The notes beneath the pieces are model-generated. The model was given only the letters and a program-made list of their open reading frames with translations. It had not been told where the DNA came from and did not search any database. DNA of 64,000 nt, from the NCBI RefSeq assembly GCF_006442965.1, contig NZ_VFWX01000016.1, forward strand, positions 62,001 through 126,000. The letters are read 5' to 3'. The DNA comes from Mesorhizobium sp. CU3. Lineage in GTDB: Bacteria > Pseudomonadota > Alphaproteobacteria > Rhizobiales > Rhizobiaceae. Shown here in pieces: positions 16,445 through 24,676 of this stretch (the first letter of the stretch is position 1; the number at the start of each line of letters is the position of its first letter). The position numbers and the translations under genes are program-made.

Positions 16445-16867
16445 TCAATCCTCAGGGACGAAAGCGGGGTTGTAGACGACTTCCCAAAGATGATCGTCGG
16501 GATCCTGGAAATAGCCGGCATAGCCGCCCCAGAAGGTTTTCTGCGCCGGCTTGACCAGCCTGGCGCCGGCTTCGATCGCCTGCGCCATCACCGCATCGAC
16601 CTCGCTTTCGCTACCAACATTGTGGCCGATGGTAAACTCGGTCGGGCTGCGCCCGCTTTGCGGCACACCGGCGTCATGGGCGATGCTGGCACGTTCGAAA
16701 ATGGCGAACTTCAATCCGCCGGCGAGGTCGAAGAAGGCGACAGCGCCATGCTCGAATTCGCGGCCGATGATGCCTTCGGTGGGCAGGCCGAGCCCGTCAC
16801 GATAGAATTTGAGCGACGCCTCCAGATCGTCGACGCCGAGCGTCAAAACAGCGATGCGCGCTTTCAT
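16445..16867 (-). CDS. VOC-superfamily (glyoxalase-like) protein
   Basis: A 140-residue single vicinal-oxygen-chelate domain protein: the N-terminal VLTLGVDDLEASLKFYRDGLG and C-terminal FQDPDDHLWEVVYNP are the two halves of the beta-alpha-beta-beta-beta module pair. Members include glyoxalase I, dioxygenases and antibiotic-binding proteins; the reaction is not predictable. The ATG at 16867 (MKARIAV) lies 5 bases after the rlmJ stop, so it is probably expressed with rlmJ. Confidence 0.88.
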   Translation of the reverse strand: MKARIAVLTLGVDDLEASLKFYRDGLGLPTEGIIGREFEHGAVAFFDLAGGLKFAIFERASIAHDAGVPQSGRSPTEFTIGHNVGSESEVDAVMAQAIEAGARLVKPAQKTFWGGYAGYFQDPDDHLWEVVYNPAFVPED

Positions 16868-16872
16868 TGCTC

Positions 16873-17721
16873 TCACTCCCCCGCAAGCCACTCCAGCGTC
16901 CAGCGCGACGGCTGGGCGACCGCCAGCAGCTTATGTAGCGCCGGCAGCAGCGTTCGCAACTCGCCCTCCAGCGTGTAGGGCGGATTGACCACCACAAGGC
17001 CGCTGCCGTCCAGGCTTGGCTCGTTGGAGACCGGGCGGACGTCGAAGGCAATGTCGAGGATCTTCGGGATGCCCGCTTCTTTCAACGCCGTGCGGAAGGC
17101 GTTGACCGCCTTGCGGTCCTTGATCGGGTACCAGAGCGCATAGAGCCCGCCCGGCCAGCGCCGGTGCGCCTTTTGCAGGCCTTCGACGAGGCGAGAGAAT
17201 TCGCCCTGCTCCTCGAAAGGCGGATCGATCAGCACGAGGCCGCGCTTTTCCTTCGGCGGCACTTGCGCGCCGAGCGCCAGCCAACCGTCGAGTTCGATCA
17301 CCCTTGTCTGGAAATCGGCGGCAAAAACCGACTTCAGCCGTTCGGCGTCCTCGGGATGCAATTCGACCGCAGTCAGCCGGTCCTGCTTGCGCAACAGATG
17401 GCGCACGAGCACAGGCGAGCCGGGATAGCGCCGCAGCTCACCATCGGGGTTCTGCGCCCGCACCGCTTCCAGATAGGGCGTAAGCAGCGCCGCCGCTTTC
17501 GGCTCGAGCGCCGCCTCGAACACCCGGCCGATGCCGCTTTGCCATTCGCCTGTCTTGCCGGCCTCGACCGAGGCCAGATCGTAGCGGCCGATGCCGGCAT
17601 GGGTGTCGATAACGCGAAACGCCTTATCCTTCTGCTTCAGATATTCGACCAGGCGAGTGAGCACGGCATGCTTGACGACATCGGCGAAATTGCCGGCGTG
17701 ATAGGCGTGACGGTAGTTCAT
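16873..17721 (-). CDS. rlmJ: 23S rRNA (adenine(2030)-N6)-methyltransferase RlmJ
   Basis: A 282-residue protein beginning MNYRHAYHAGNFADVVKHAVL, the highly characteristic RlmJ N-terminus, with the amino-methyltransferase motif DPPF in VLIDPPFEEQGE. RlmJ methylates A2030 of 23S rRNA during ribosome assembly. The downstream VOC gene is 5 bases away and the upstream hypothetical gene 2 bases away, so three or more leftward genes may share a transcript. Confidence 0.95.
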   Translation of the reverse strand: MNYRHAYHAGNFADVVKHAVLTRLVEYLKQKDKAFRVIDTHAGIGRYDLASVEAGKTGEWQSGIGRVFEAALEPKAAALLTPYLEAVRAQNPDGELRRYPGSPVLVRHLLRKQDRLTAVELHPEDAERLKSVFAADFQTRVIELDGWLALGAQVPPKEKRGLVLIDPPFEEQGEFSRLVEGLQKAHRRWPGGLYALWYPIKDRKAVNAFRTALKEAGIPKILDIAFDVRPVSNEPSLDGSGLVVVNPPYTLEGELRTLLPALHKLLAVAQPSRWTLEWLAGE

Positions 17722-17723
17722 AT

Positions 17724-18347
17724 TTACCTCGCCGACCCATTGCGGCCCCAGCGCGGCGGTGGCGGCTGCGAATTGGGATTCTGCGGGGGCTTGTCGCCGC
17801 GACCGAAAACCAGCGTCAGCACCAGCCCGCTAAGGCCGATGCCCATCAGCGTATAGCCCGCCGGCTGCGCGCGCTCGTCGATCGAACCGGTGCCGGCGCG
17901 CAGGATGAGATCGACCGCGCGCATGTCGATGCCGTCGGCGTCGCCCGGGCCGACGGTGAAGACATAAGGCCCTGGCGTGACGGTTTCGATCACGCCGGCC
18001 TCGTCGCGAAAAATCTTGTCGGGTAGTTGCGGGCTGACCTCGCGCGGATTGTCGGTGTGGTTGAAGGAGAGCGTCGACGCCAGCACTGTCCGGCCGCCGC
18101 TGGCGGCGGTCAGCGTCAAAAGCGTGCGTTGCTGCCCGGCGATGCGCTCGGCGCGCGCGGTGAGATCGACCAGCACGCGCAGCGGCGCATCGCCGGCGGC
18201 AAGCTGCACCGTCACCGGCTTGAAGCGGCCGCCCTCATAGACGCGGTACGTGCCGATGGCATGGCCGGAGAAGTTGCTCATCGCCCAGGGATAGAAGATG
18301 CCGATGGCGGCGCCGGCGATGAGGAGCAGAAGGGAGAGGAAGCGCAT
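17724..18347 (-). CDS. Hypothetical membrane-anchored protein
   Basis: A 207-residue protein with an N-terminal membrane helix (MRFLSLLLLIAGAAIGIFY), a beta-rich extracytoplasmic middle of about 130 residues, a second membrane helix near residue 170 (LMGIGLSGLVLTLVFG) and a short Pro/Arg-rich cytoplasmic tail. No known family recognised. It ends 2 bases before rlmJ and begins 32 bases after a tetR gene, all leftward, so co-transcription is likely. Confidence 0.7.
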   Translation of the reverse strand: MRFLSLLLLIAGAAIGIFYPWAMSNFSGHAIGTYRVYEGGRFKPVTVQLAAGDAPLRVLVDLTARAERIAGQQRTLLTLTAASGGRTVLASTLSFNHTDNPREVSPQLPDKIFRDEAGVIETVTPGPYVFTVGPGDADGIDMRAVDLILRAGTGSIDERAQPAGYTLMGIGLSGLVLTLVFGRGDKPPQNPNSQPPPPRWGRNGSAR

Positions 18348-18379
18348 TCAATGCCTTGGTTTTCGGGGCGGGACTGCCG

Positions 18380-19051
18380 CTATCTTTTCGCGGTTTCGTT
18401 TCGGGCAGCTTCGCGGACCCGCTCCATCTCGTCCAGAAACATTTCCAGGCCAAGCTCGAAAGTCTTGTCGAAGCCGCCGGCCCCGAAATAGGCGCCGGCT
18501 TTCACGACGCTCGGATAGTCGCGCGCCAGTTCCTCGTCGCTGACGGTGGTGACCGCCGAAGGCCCCTTGGCGTAACCGGCCGTCTCGTCGAGGATCGCGC
18601 CCATCAGGTAATAGCCGGCGGCGCGGAACAGGCGGGCGCTGAGCTCTGGCCCGAAGCCACCATCCTCGAACAGGCCGATGATGGCGTTGAGCTTGGCAAG
18701 GCAGGGCGGCGAGTTCATGCGGTAGACGACGATGAACGGCGCGAACGCCGGATGCTCGGTCGCGACGCGACGGAACTCCTGCATGCCGATGCGTGCCCGC
18801 TCGCGCCAGGGCAGGCTGTCGTCGGGAATGACCAGCCCGCTCATCTGCCGGTCGACCAGCGCCTCGTAGAGATGCGCCTGCGAGGGGAAGTGATGGTAGA
18901 TGCTCATCGCCTCGCAGCCGAGCGCGGCGGCGAGCTTGCGCATCGAAAAGCCGGACAGCCCTTCCCGCTCGATAACCTCGAAGGCGGCGTCTTCGATGAG
19001 TTCGCGGGACAGTTTTCCGCGAGTTCGCTTTTTTTTGATCGATGAATCCAT
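18380..19051 (-). CDS. TetR-family regulator with a TetR_C-type effector domain
   Basis: A 223-residue regulator. The N-terminal helix-turn-helix is AFEVIEREGLSGFSMRKLA, then LGCEAMSIYHHFPSQ; the basic start (SSIKKKRTRGKLS) is typical of TetR proteins that touch the minor groove. It is divergent from an exported AhpD-like gene, and the 85-base gap carries two matching palindromes (19067-19079 and 19097-19111) with GTAAG half-sites, very likely its operators. The ATG at 19051 is chosen over one five codons upstream, which would run towards the first operator. Confidence 0.9.
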   Translation of the reverse strand: MDSSIKKKRTRGKLSRELIEDAAFEVIEREGLSGFSMRKLAAALGCEAMSIYHHFPSQAHLYEALVDRQMSGLVIPDDSLPWRERARIGMQEFRRVATEHPAFAPFIVVYRMNSPPCLAKLNAIIGLFEDGGFGPELSARLFRAAGYYLMGAILDETAGYAKGPSAVTTVSDEELARDYPSVVKAGAYFGAGGFDKTFELGLEMFLDEMERVREAARNETAKR

Positions 19052-19059
19052 GGCGCCGC

Positions 19060-19111
19060 TTGACAACTTACACTGTAAGGTTCATTTTCTCGCATACCTT
19101 ACATCGTAAGG
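19060..19111. promoter_or_regulatory. Divergent promoter with twin TetR operators
   Basis: Two dyads with the same half-sites: CTTAC-act-GTAAG (19067-19079) and CCTTAC-atc-GTAAGG (19097-19111), centres 31 bp (about three helical turns) apart. A TTGACA -35 box (19060-19065) for the rightward gene sits directly before the first dyad, placing that dyad between -35 and -10. This is a typical repression geometry. Confidence 0.75.
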
Positions 19112-19136
19112 CCAATAAAAACCAGAGGAGAACATC

Positions 19137-19607
19137 ATGTCAGTCATTCGCGCAATCCATATCGTGCATTCCTGCTTCCGTTCCGCCTCGCTGCTCGCCG
19201 CCGCCGGCATGCTCGCCACGACTTTGGCCACGACCGCCAGGGCCGACGACTATGACGCGGCCGTCAAGGACATCCAAGCGACCATGGGCGGCGTGCCCAG
19301 TTTCGTGAAGCAATTCCCGAAGGCCGGTCTGCCCGGCGCCTGGGCCGAGGTCAAGGCCATCGAGCTCAGCGACAAGACGGCGTTGCCGCCGAAGGTCAAG
19401 TCGCTGATCTCGCTGGCGGTCGCGGCGCAGATCCCTTGCAGCTACTGCATCTGGTCGGACACCGAGAACGCCAAACGCGCCGGCGCCACCGACGAGGAGA
19501 TCCAGGAAGCGGTCGCCATGGCCGCGCTGACAAGGCATTGGAGCACCATCTTCAACGGCATGCAGGTCGACTTCGACACGTTCAAGAAGGAAATGGGCGG
19601 ACAGTGA
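19137..19607 (+). CDS. Exported AhpD-like / carboxymuconolactone decarboxylase-family protein
   Basis: A 156-residue protein with an N-terminal signal sequence (cleavage after TARA near residue 36) and a carboxymuconolactone-decarboxylase/AhpD domain. The redox motif is CSYC (Cys101, Cys104) in a stretch followed by a helix (WSDTENAKRAGATDEEI), as in AhpD peroxidase partners. Most AhpD-like proteins are cytoplasmic; a signal peptide implies a periplasmic thiol-redox role. GAGGAG precedes the ATG. It is controlled, by inference, by the divergent TetR protein. Confidence 0.82.
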   Translation: MSVIRAIHIVHSCFRSASLLAAAGMLATTLATTARADDYDAAVKDIQATMGGVPSFVKQFPKAGLPGAWAEVKAIELSDKTALPPKVKSLISLAVAAQIPCSYCIWSDTENAKRAGATDEEIQEAVAMAALTRHWSTIFNGMQVDFDTFKKEMGGQ

Positions 19608-19752
19608 GTCGCAAGGCTCAAGGATGGGCGGGCTACCGGTCCGCCCATCCAGCCATTGAGATTTCTCCTGCCGGTCGACGCATCAACCAAGCCGGTGGAT
19701 TCGCCGGGGCCGCTGCTCTATAGGAACAGCCTTCGCCAGACGGGCGAAGCCT

Positions 19753-20682
19753 TTGGAGACCTGGTTGAAGCGAGCGATATCGATAATCGTCACTCTGGCG
19801 CTGCTGGCATGGCTGGTCAGCGACTCGCGCTGGAAGATGGTCGGCGATGCCTTCGCCAGCATTACGCCCGGCGCCTTCGCGGCGGTGACGGCGGCGCTGT
19901 TCGTCACCTATGTGCTGCGTGCATTGCGCGTCCTGGACGAGTTCCGCGACGACGTCAACGGCCGCTTCGGCGCCGTGCTGCGCGTCATCCTCATCCACAA
20001 CGCCATGATCAATGTCGTGCCGTTCCGCGGCGGCGAGACGGCCTTCCCGATCTTGCTGCGACAGGTGTTCGGCATTTCGATCGTGCGCGCCAGCGCCTCG
20101 CTTTTGTGGTTCCGGCTGCAGGACGCCTTCGTCGTCGGCGTGCTCGCCTGCCTGGTGTGGCCCGGCCTGCACCCGGCGCTGAGGGCCGCCGGCATAGCGG
20201 TGCTGATCGCCGCCGCCTGGTACCTGCCGCGCTGGGCGCGCGCGCCGCACGACTGGACCGGGCGCGGCAGGATCGTCTCGAAGCTCGGCAAGCTGCGCGA
20301 CATCTTTACCGAGGCGACCGGGCGCTCGCGCTACGGCTGGTGGTGGACGGTGGCCAATTGGGCGCTGAAGCTTGCCGTGCAGGGCTGGCTGCTCGGCATG
20401 CTGCTCAACACTTCGTTCCAGACCGCCTTCCCGGGCGCCGTCGGCGCGGAAGCCGCGGCGATCCTTCCCGTGCAAGGCGTAGCCGGTTTCGGCACCTATG
20501 AAGCGGGCGCCGCGGCCGCCCTGCTCTATTCCGGCATCGCCATCAAGCAAGGCCTGCAGGCCGCCCTGGCGCTGCATCTCTTCATCTTTTGCTCGGCCGT
20601 CGCCACCGGGGCGATCGCCTGGCTGTTCCCCTCCAAATCGACGCTGCCGGAGACGCCGGCGGCGGGACCGGCAAGGAAATGA
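19753..20682 (+). CDS. UPF0104/LPG-synthase-type integral membrane protein
   Basis: A protein of about 309 residues with eight or so hydrophobic helices belonging to the lysylphosphatidylglycerol synthase transmembrane (UPF0104/AglD-like) family. The conserved HNAMINVVPFRGGE and the late GVAGFGTYEAG motifs are visible. Members of this fold act in lipid flipping or lipid-linked sugar transfer. The start is TTG either at 19753 or at 19765; the latter has GGAG six bases upstream. Its stop overlaps the ATG of the following glycosyltransferase, so the pair probably acts on one lipid-linked sugar. Confidence 0.82.
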   Translation: METWLKRAISIIVTLALLAWLVSDSRWKMVGDAFASITPGAFAAVTAALFVTYVLRALRVLDEFRDDVNGRFGAVLRVILIHNAMINVVPFRGGETAFPILLRQVFGISIVRASASLLWFRLQDAFVVGVLACLVWPGLHPALRAAGIAVLIAAAWYLPRWARAPHDWTGRGRIVSKLGKLRDIFTEATGRSRYGWWWTVANWALKLAVQGWLLGMLLNTSFQTAFPGAVGAEAAAILPVQGVAGFGTYEAGAAAALLYSGIAIKQGLQAALALHLFIFCSAVATGAIAWLFPSKSTLPETPAAGPARK

Positions 20683-21767
20683 CCGCGATGAACGTGCTTC
20701 CCATCCCGCAATCGGGATTGCCCGAGGGCGCCGTCATGCCCGAGCACAGGCTCTCCATCGTCATCCCGATGTACAACGAGGCCGACAATGTCGAGCCGCT
20801 GCTCGCGCGCATCCACCAGGCGATGGAGAATTACAGCCAGCCCTGGGAAGTGGTGCTGGTCGACGACGGCAGCACCGACGCGACGCCGGCGGAGATCCGC
20901 AGGTTGGCCGCGGTCTACGGCCCACATGTGCATGGCGTGGAACTGGTGCGCAACTACAAGCAGACCGCCGCCATGCAGGCCGGGCTGGATGCCGCGCGCG
21001 GCGATGTCATCGCGACGCTCGACGGCGATTTGCAGAACGACCCGTTCGACATTCCGCGCATGGTCTATCGCCTTTTGACCGAGGATCTCGACCTCGTCGC
21101 CGGCTGGCGCAAGAACCGCCAGGAGGGGTTCTGGATGCGTCGCCTGCCGTCGCGCATCGCCAACCGGCTGATCGCGCGCGTCACCGGGGTGAAGCTCAAC
21201 GATTATGGCTGCAGCTTGAAAGTGTTCCGCGGCAGCGTCATCCGCAGCGTCAGGCTCTACGGCGAGATGCACCGCTTCATTCCGGCGTGGCTCGCGACGG
21301 TGACGACGCCGCGCCGCATCGCCGAGGAGGTGGTGACGCATCACGCGCGCATCTACGGCCAGTCGAAATACGGTATCTCGCGCACCTTCCGCGTCGTGCT
21401 CGACCTCGTCTTCATGTTCTTCTTCATGCGCTACCGCACAAGGCCGGGGCATTTCTTCGGCGGCATCGGCATCGTGCTCGGCCTGCTCGGCTCGCTGATC
21501 CTGGCCTATCTGTTTTCGATCAAGGTGTTCTGGGGTCAGGACATCGGCACCAGGCCGATGCTGATCACCGGCTTCTTCCTGGTGATCGCCGGGCTGCAAG
21601 CTGTGACGTCCGGCGTTCTGGCCGAGATGCTGTCGCGCATCTATCTCGAGGCCAATGGCGCGCTCGCCTATGTGGCACGGCCGCAGCCGGCGCATGGCGA
21701 GGGCGACGGGTGGCGCCTGCCGGGCAAGCCCGCGCCTGTCGAAAAGCCGAAGGCGCGGCGGAAGTGA
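20679..21767 (+). CDS. Family 2 glycosyltransferase with C-terminal membrane helices
   Basis: A 362-residue GT-A glycosyltransferase of the dolichol/undecaprenyl-phosphate type (DPM1/ArnC/GtrB-like). Visible are SIVIPMYNEADNVEPLL, the VDDGSTD nucleotide-binding turn, DGDLQNDP (metal-binding acidic motif), and two hydrophobic helices after residue 250 (FFMRYRTRPGHFFGG, LLGSLILAYLF). It probably moves a sugar from a nucleotide donor to a polyprenyl phosphate on the cytoplasmic face. The start ATG at 20679 overlaps the upstream stop; ATG at 20688 is an alternative. Confidence 0.88.
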   Translation: MTAMNVLPIPQSGLPEGAVMPEHRLSIVIPMYNEADNVEPLLARIHQAMENYSQPWEVVLVDDGSTDATPAEIRRLAAVYGPHVHGVELVRNYKQTAAMQAGLDAARGDVIATLDGDLQNDPFDIPRMVYRLLTEDLDLVAGWRKNRQEGFWMRRLPSRIANRLIARVTGVKLNDYGCSLKVFRGSVIRSVRLYGEMHRFIPAWLATVTTPRRIAEEVVTHHARIYGQSKYGISRTFRVVLDLVFMFFFMRYRTRPGHFFGGIGIVLGLLGSLILAYLFSIKVFWGQDIGTRPMLITGFFLVIAGLQAVTSGVLAEMLSRIYLEANGALAYVARPQPAHGEGDGWRLPGKPAPVEKPKARRK

Positions 21768-21845
21768 TCGCGGCGACCGCGCCGCGTTGCCAATCGCATT
21801 GATTTCGCGCAACGGTCTTCGCAAGGGAACGATCGCGAATGACCG

Positions 21846-23012
21846 ATGCCGGGGGCTGTTAGAACCATCCTCATAACAGGGGCGCGCGCGCCGGTGGCGC
21901 TGCATCTTGCGCGGCTGCTGCGCGGCGCCGGTGCCCGTGTGATCCTGGCGGACACGCCATCGCGGCCGATCGCCGCCGCCAGCAAGGCCTGCGCGCGCTA
22001 TCATCGGCTGCCGCCGCCGCGCTTCGAACGCCAACCCTATGCCGAGGCGGTCGAGGCGCTGATCCTCGCGGAAGGCATCGAGCTGGTCATCCCGACCTGC
22101 GAGGAAGTTTTTTATCTCGCGCTCGCCTGGGGCGGACGGGAGATGACGGCGCGATTGTTCGCTCCCGGCATCGAGCTTCTGGCCGAGGTCCACAACAAGC
22201 ACAGCTTCATCCGACTTGCCGAACGGCTCGGCGTGGAGGTGCCGGAAACGACGCTGCTTGCCTCACGCGGCGATCTCGAAGCGGTGCGCGGCCGATCGCG
22301 CGAGCTGGTGTTCAAGCCGGCATGGTCGCGCTTCGCCAGCCATGTGCTGCTCAAGCCGGCGCCGGAAACGCTCGACGCGATCGTCCCTTCGCCCGCCATG
22401 CCCTGGGTGGCGCAGCGTTTCGTCGAAGGCGAGGAGATCAGCGCCTATGCGGTGGCGCGCGACGGCCGCCTCAAGGCGCTGGCGCTCTACCGCTCGCTCT
22501 ACCGCGCCGGCAGGGGCGCGGGCATCTTCTTCGAGCGGATCGAGGATCAGGCGGCACGGACATTGGTCGAGCGCATCGTCGCCGGCACGGCGTGGTCAGG
22601 CCAAATCTCCTTCGACCTGATGCGTGAGCCGGATGGCCGCGTGCTGCCGCTCGAATGCAATCCGCGCGCCGTCAGCGGCCTGCATTTCTTCCGCGATCCG
22701 GCGCGGTTTGCCGATGCGGTGCTTGGCGATGGCGCGGAGGTCAGGCCGGAGGTCACCGCGCCGCAGACCGTGCGGCTTGCGATGTGGGTCTATGGTTTGC
22801 CGGCGGCTTTGCGTTCAGGAAGGTTTGGCGGCTTTCGAAAGGCGATGGGCGAAGGCCAGGAACTCCTGGATTGGCCGGGCGATCCCGCGCCGGTGAAAGC
22901 GCAATGGCGAGCGCTGGCTGAGATTGCCAGCGTGGCCTTTCGCGAGCGGATCAGCCTGCAGGCGGCATCGACGCGGGACATTGAGTGGAACGGGCCAGAC
23001 GAGCATGCCTGA
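21846..23012 (+). CDS. ATP-grasp domain protein, carboxylate ligase-like
   Basis: A 388-residue protein. A Rossmann-like pre-ATP-grasp part (ITGARAPVALHLARLLRGAG) is followed by an ATP-grasp fold with LVFKPAWSRFASHVLLKP as the phosphate-binding loop region and LPLECNPRAVSG as the metal-binding Asn/Glu segment. ATP-grasp enzymes join a carboxylate to an amine, thiol or carboxylate via an acyl phosphate. The partner substrates are not evident. It lies 78 bases after the glycosyltransferase and could be part of the same transcript. It converges on the toxin-antitoxin pair (18 bases between stops). Confidence 0.82.
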   Translation: MPGAVRTILITGARAPVALHLARLLRGAGARVILADTPSRPIAAASKACARYHRLPPPRFERQPYAEAVEALILAEGIELVIPTCEEVFYLALAWGGREMTARLFAPGIELLAEVHNKHSFIRLAERLGVEVPETTLLASRGDLEAVRGRSRELVFKPAWSRFASHVLLKPAPETLDAIVPSPAMPWVAQRFVEGEEISAYAVARDGRLKALALYRSLYRAGRGAGIFFERIEDQAARTLVERIVAGTAWSGQISFDLMREPDGRVLPLECNPRAVSGLHFFRDPARFADAVLGDGAEVRPEVTAPQTVRLAMWVYGLPAALRSGRFGGFRKAMGEGQELLDWPGDPAPVKAQWRALAEIASVAFRERISLQAASTRDIEWNGPDEHA

Positions 23013-23030
23013 CCAAAGCTTCCCAATCTC

Positions 23031-23336
23031 TCATGTGCCGAGGGAATCGGGGCCGGCTGGCCTAGTGTAAAGCTGTAGACCCAATGCCTTCGTGACACCC
23101 AATAAAGTACTGAGGCGAGGATCGCCTTTCTCACTCAATGCCTTGTAGAGCGCCTCGCGCGTAACACCGGCATCCTTGGCTACAGCCGTCATACCGCGCG
23201 CACGTGCGACAACACCAAGCGCATGTGCGATATAGGTTGCGTCGCCCGTCTCAAATGCGTCAGCAAGGAGTTCGGCTTGGGACTCTGCGTCGTTGAAATA
23301 TTCAGCGGCGTCAAATGGTGTAGTTTTGAGGACCAT
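23031..23336 (-). CDS. Antitoxin of a RelE/HigB-type toxin-antitoxin pair
   Basis: A 101-residue protein with a C-terminal helix-turn-helix (GMTAVAKDAGVTREALYKALSEKGDPRLSTL), the layout of the 'probable addiction module antidote' family that pairs with HigB-like toxins. It is the second gene of the pair; the ATG at 23336 comes one base after the toxin stop. The toxin-first order and the helix-turn-helix antitoxin match HigBA-type modules. It should bind the palindromes at 23626-23683 to autoregulate. Confidence 0.9.
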   Translation of the reverse strand: MVLKTTPFDAAEYFNDAESQAELLADAFETGDATYIAHALGVVARARGMTAVAKDAGVTREALYKALSEKGDPRLSTLLGVTKALGLQLYTRPAGPDSLGT

Positions 23337-23337
23337 A

Positions 23338-23625
23338 TCAAACCTCTTTAGCCATCTGTTTGGCTTTTCTGATGTCCCTGTCCTGGGAGGATTTGTCTCC
23401 TCCGCAAAGCAGGATGATGAGCGTATTGCCGCGTCGTACGAAGTAGACGCGATAGCCCGGCCCATAATCGATCCGCAGTTCGCCGATGCCTTCAAAGAAC
23501 TTGGCGTCCCCCAGCAGACCGGCTCCAACCCGGACGAGCCGCTCAGCAATCTTTCTGGCTGCGCGGATATCCTTGAGATTCCGCAGGTATCTCCTGAATT
23601 CGTCGGACTGCCGAACCTCTATCAT
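23338..23625 (-). CDS. RelE/HigB-type mRNA interferase toxin
   Basis: A 95-residue basic protein of the RelE/ParE fold: FRRYLRNLKDIRAARKIAERL, then GELRIDYGPGYRVYFVRRG and LLCGGDKSSQDRDIRKA. This matches the 'addiction module killer protein' family (HigB/Gp49-like). Such toxins cleave mRNA on the ribosome and are neutralised by the partner antitoxin. The ATG at 23625 touches the first operator palindrome, so bound antitoxin would block both transcription and the translation start. It lies 52 bases after the Rieske gene on the same strand. Confidence 0.9.
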   Translation of the reverse strand: MIEVRQSDEFRRYLRNLKDIRAARKIAERLVRVGAGLLGDAKFFEGIGELRIDYGPGYRVYFVRRGNTLIILLCGGDKSSQDRDIRKAKQMAKEV

Positions 23626-23683
23626 CTGTGAACTATAATTCACAGATGCATTCAAATCAAGGCGTGTGAACTATAATTCACAG
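23626..23683. promoter_or_regulatory. Twin operator palindromes of the toxin-antitoxin operon
   Basis: The same near-perfect palindrome TGTGAACTATAATTCACA occurs twice (23627-23644 and 23665-23682), centres 38 bp apart. Each copy contains a TATA-type -10-like core on both strands. The first abuts the toxin start codon; the second contains the stop codon of the upstream Rieske gene (23678-23680). This is a typical cooperative autoregulation layout. Confidence 0.85.
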
Positions 23684-24676
23684 CTCGATCTGGTGCACCC
23701 TCGCCTCCGCTGCCGCCGTCGGCATTTTCCCTTCCATGATCGCCGCGATGTCGCGGCGCAGGAAGTCGAGCGGGCCGATCACCGGCAGTGCCGCGGGCGC
23801 GAAGCGGGCGTTGTCGCTCGCCGATTTCAGCACGCGGCGGTCTTGCTCGAGCGCGATGTTGAACAGCGGCTTGAAGGCCAGCGCCTTGAGCTCGCCGAGC
23901 AAGCCGTGGCGGCGGCCGATCAGCCAGCCGACGCCCTCGACAGTGCTAGCATCGGCTTGGCGCAGGTGGAAGGTCGTGGCCAAGACCAGACCGTCCCTGC
24001 TCCAATATTCGAGCTCGGCGATGCCGGGATGGCGGAAGCGGCCGATAGTCCGCGTGCGTTCGCCTTCCAGCAGACGGCTGATCAGGCCCTGCTGGTGGTC
24101 CTCACCGGTGTAGCAGGCCTCGACCCAGCCTTCGCCGCCGCTCACCTCGACACGCACCAGATGGCGTTTCGCGGTCAGGCCGCGCAGCAGGCCCTTGTGG
24201 GTGAAATGGGTGTGGGTGGCGTCGAGGATGTTTTCCGCGGCATCGATGACCGTCGACCGCGTCGATGAGCGCACGCGCCGCACGATGATGTCCTTGCCCT
24301 GCATGCAATGCAGATAGGGTTCGCTTTGGGGCGTTCCGGAAGAGACGAAGACGACGCCGTCGCGTTCGATCGCGGCATAGCGGCGGACGCGATAGTGCGG
24401 CATGGAGCCGACATGGCCTGGGATGGCGGTGCAGCGGCCTTCGCCATCATAGCGCCAGCCATGGTAAGGGCATTCGATCTCGCCGCCGACCACCTTGCCG
24501 GTCGACAGTTCCACCAGCCGATGCGGGCAGCGATCGAACAGCGCCGCAACGCCGTGCGCCGAGCGGAACAGCACCACCGGCTCGCCGTCGAACAGGATGC
24601 GCTTCGGCCGCTTGCCGATATCGGCCGACAGCGCAACGGCCTGCCAGAAATCGTTCCTGTCGCGGCGCTCGCTCAC
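23678..24676 (-). CDS. Rieske non-heme iron oxygenase (ring-hydroxylase alpha-type)
   Basis: A 332-residue oxygenase. Rieske [2Fe-2S] ligands are Cys50-x-His52 (RCPHRL) and Cys69-x2-His72 (ECPYHGW). The mononuclear iron motif N-x2-D-x2-H-x4-H is at residues 149-160 (NILDATHTHFTH). This fits Rieske oxygenases such as ring hydroxylases and the KshA/VanA-like group that hydroxylate or desaturate non-aromatic or aromatic substrates using a separate reductase, which is not encoded nearby. Start GTG at 24676 overlaps the GNAT stop as GTGA. It is the last gene of the six-gene operon. Confidence 0.9.
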   Translation of the reverse strand: MSERRDRNDFWQAVALSADIGKRPKRILFDGEPVVLFRSAHGVAALFDRCPHRLVELSTGKVVGGEIECPYHGWRYDGEGRCTAIPGHVGSMPHYRVRRYAAIERDGVVFVSSGTPQSEPYLHCMQGKDIIVRRVRSSTRSTVIDAAENILDATHTHFTHKGLLRGLTAKRHLVRVEVSGGEGWVEACYTGEDHQQGLISRLLEGERTRTIGRFRHPGIAELEYWSRDGLVLATTFHLRQADASTVEGVGWLIGRRHGLLGELKALAFKPLFNIALEQDRRVLKSASDNARFAPAALPVIGPLDFLRRDIAAIMEGKMPTAAAEARVHQIEL

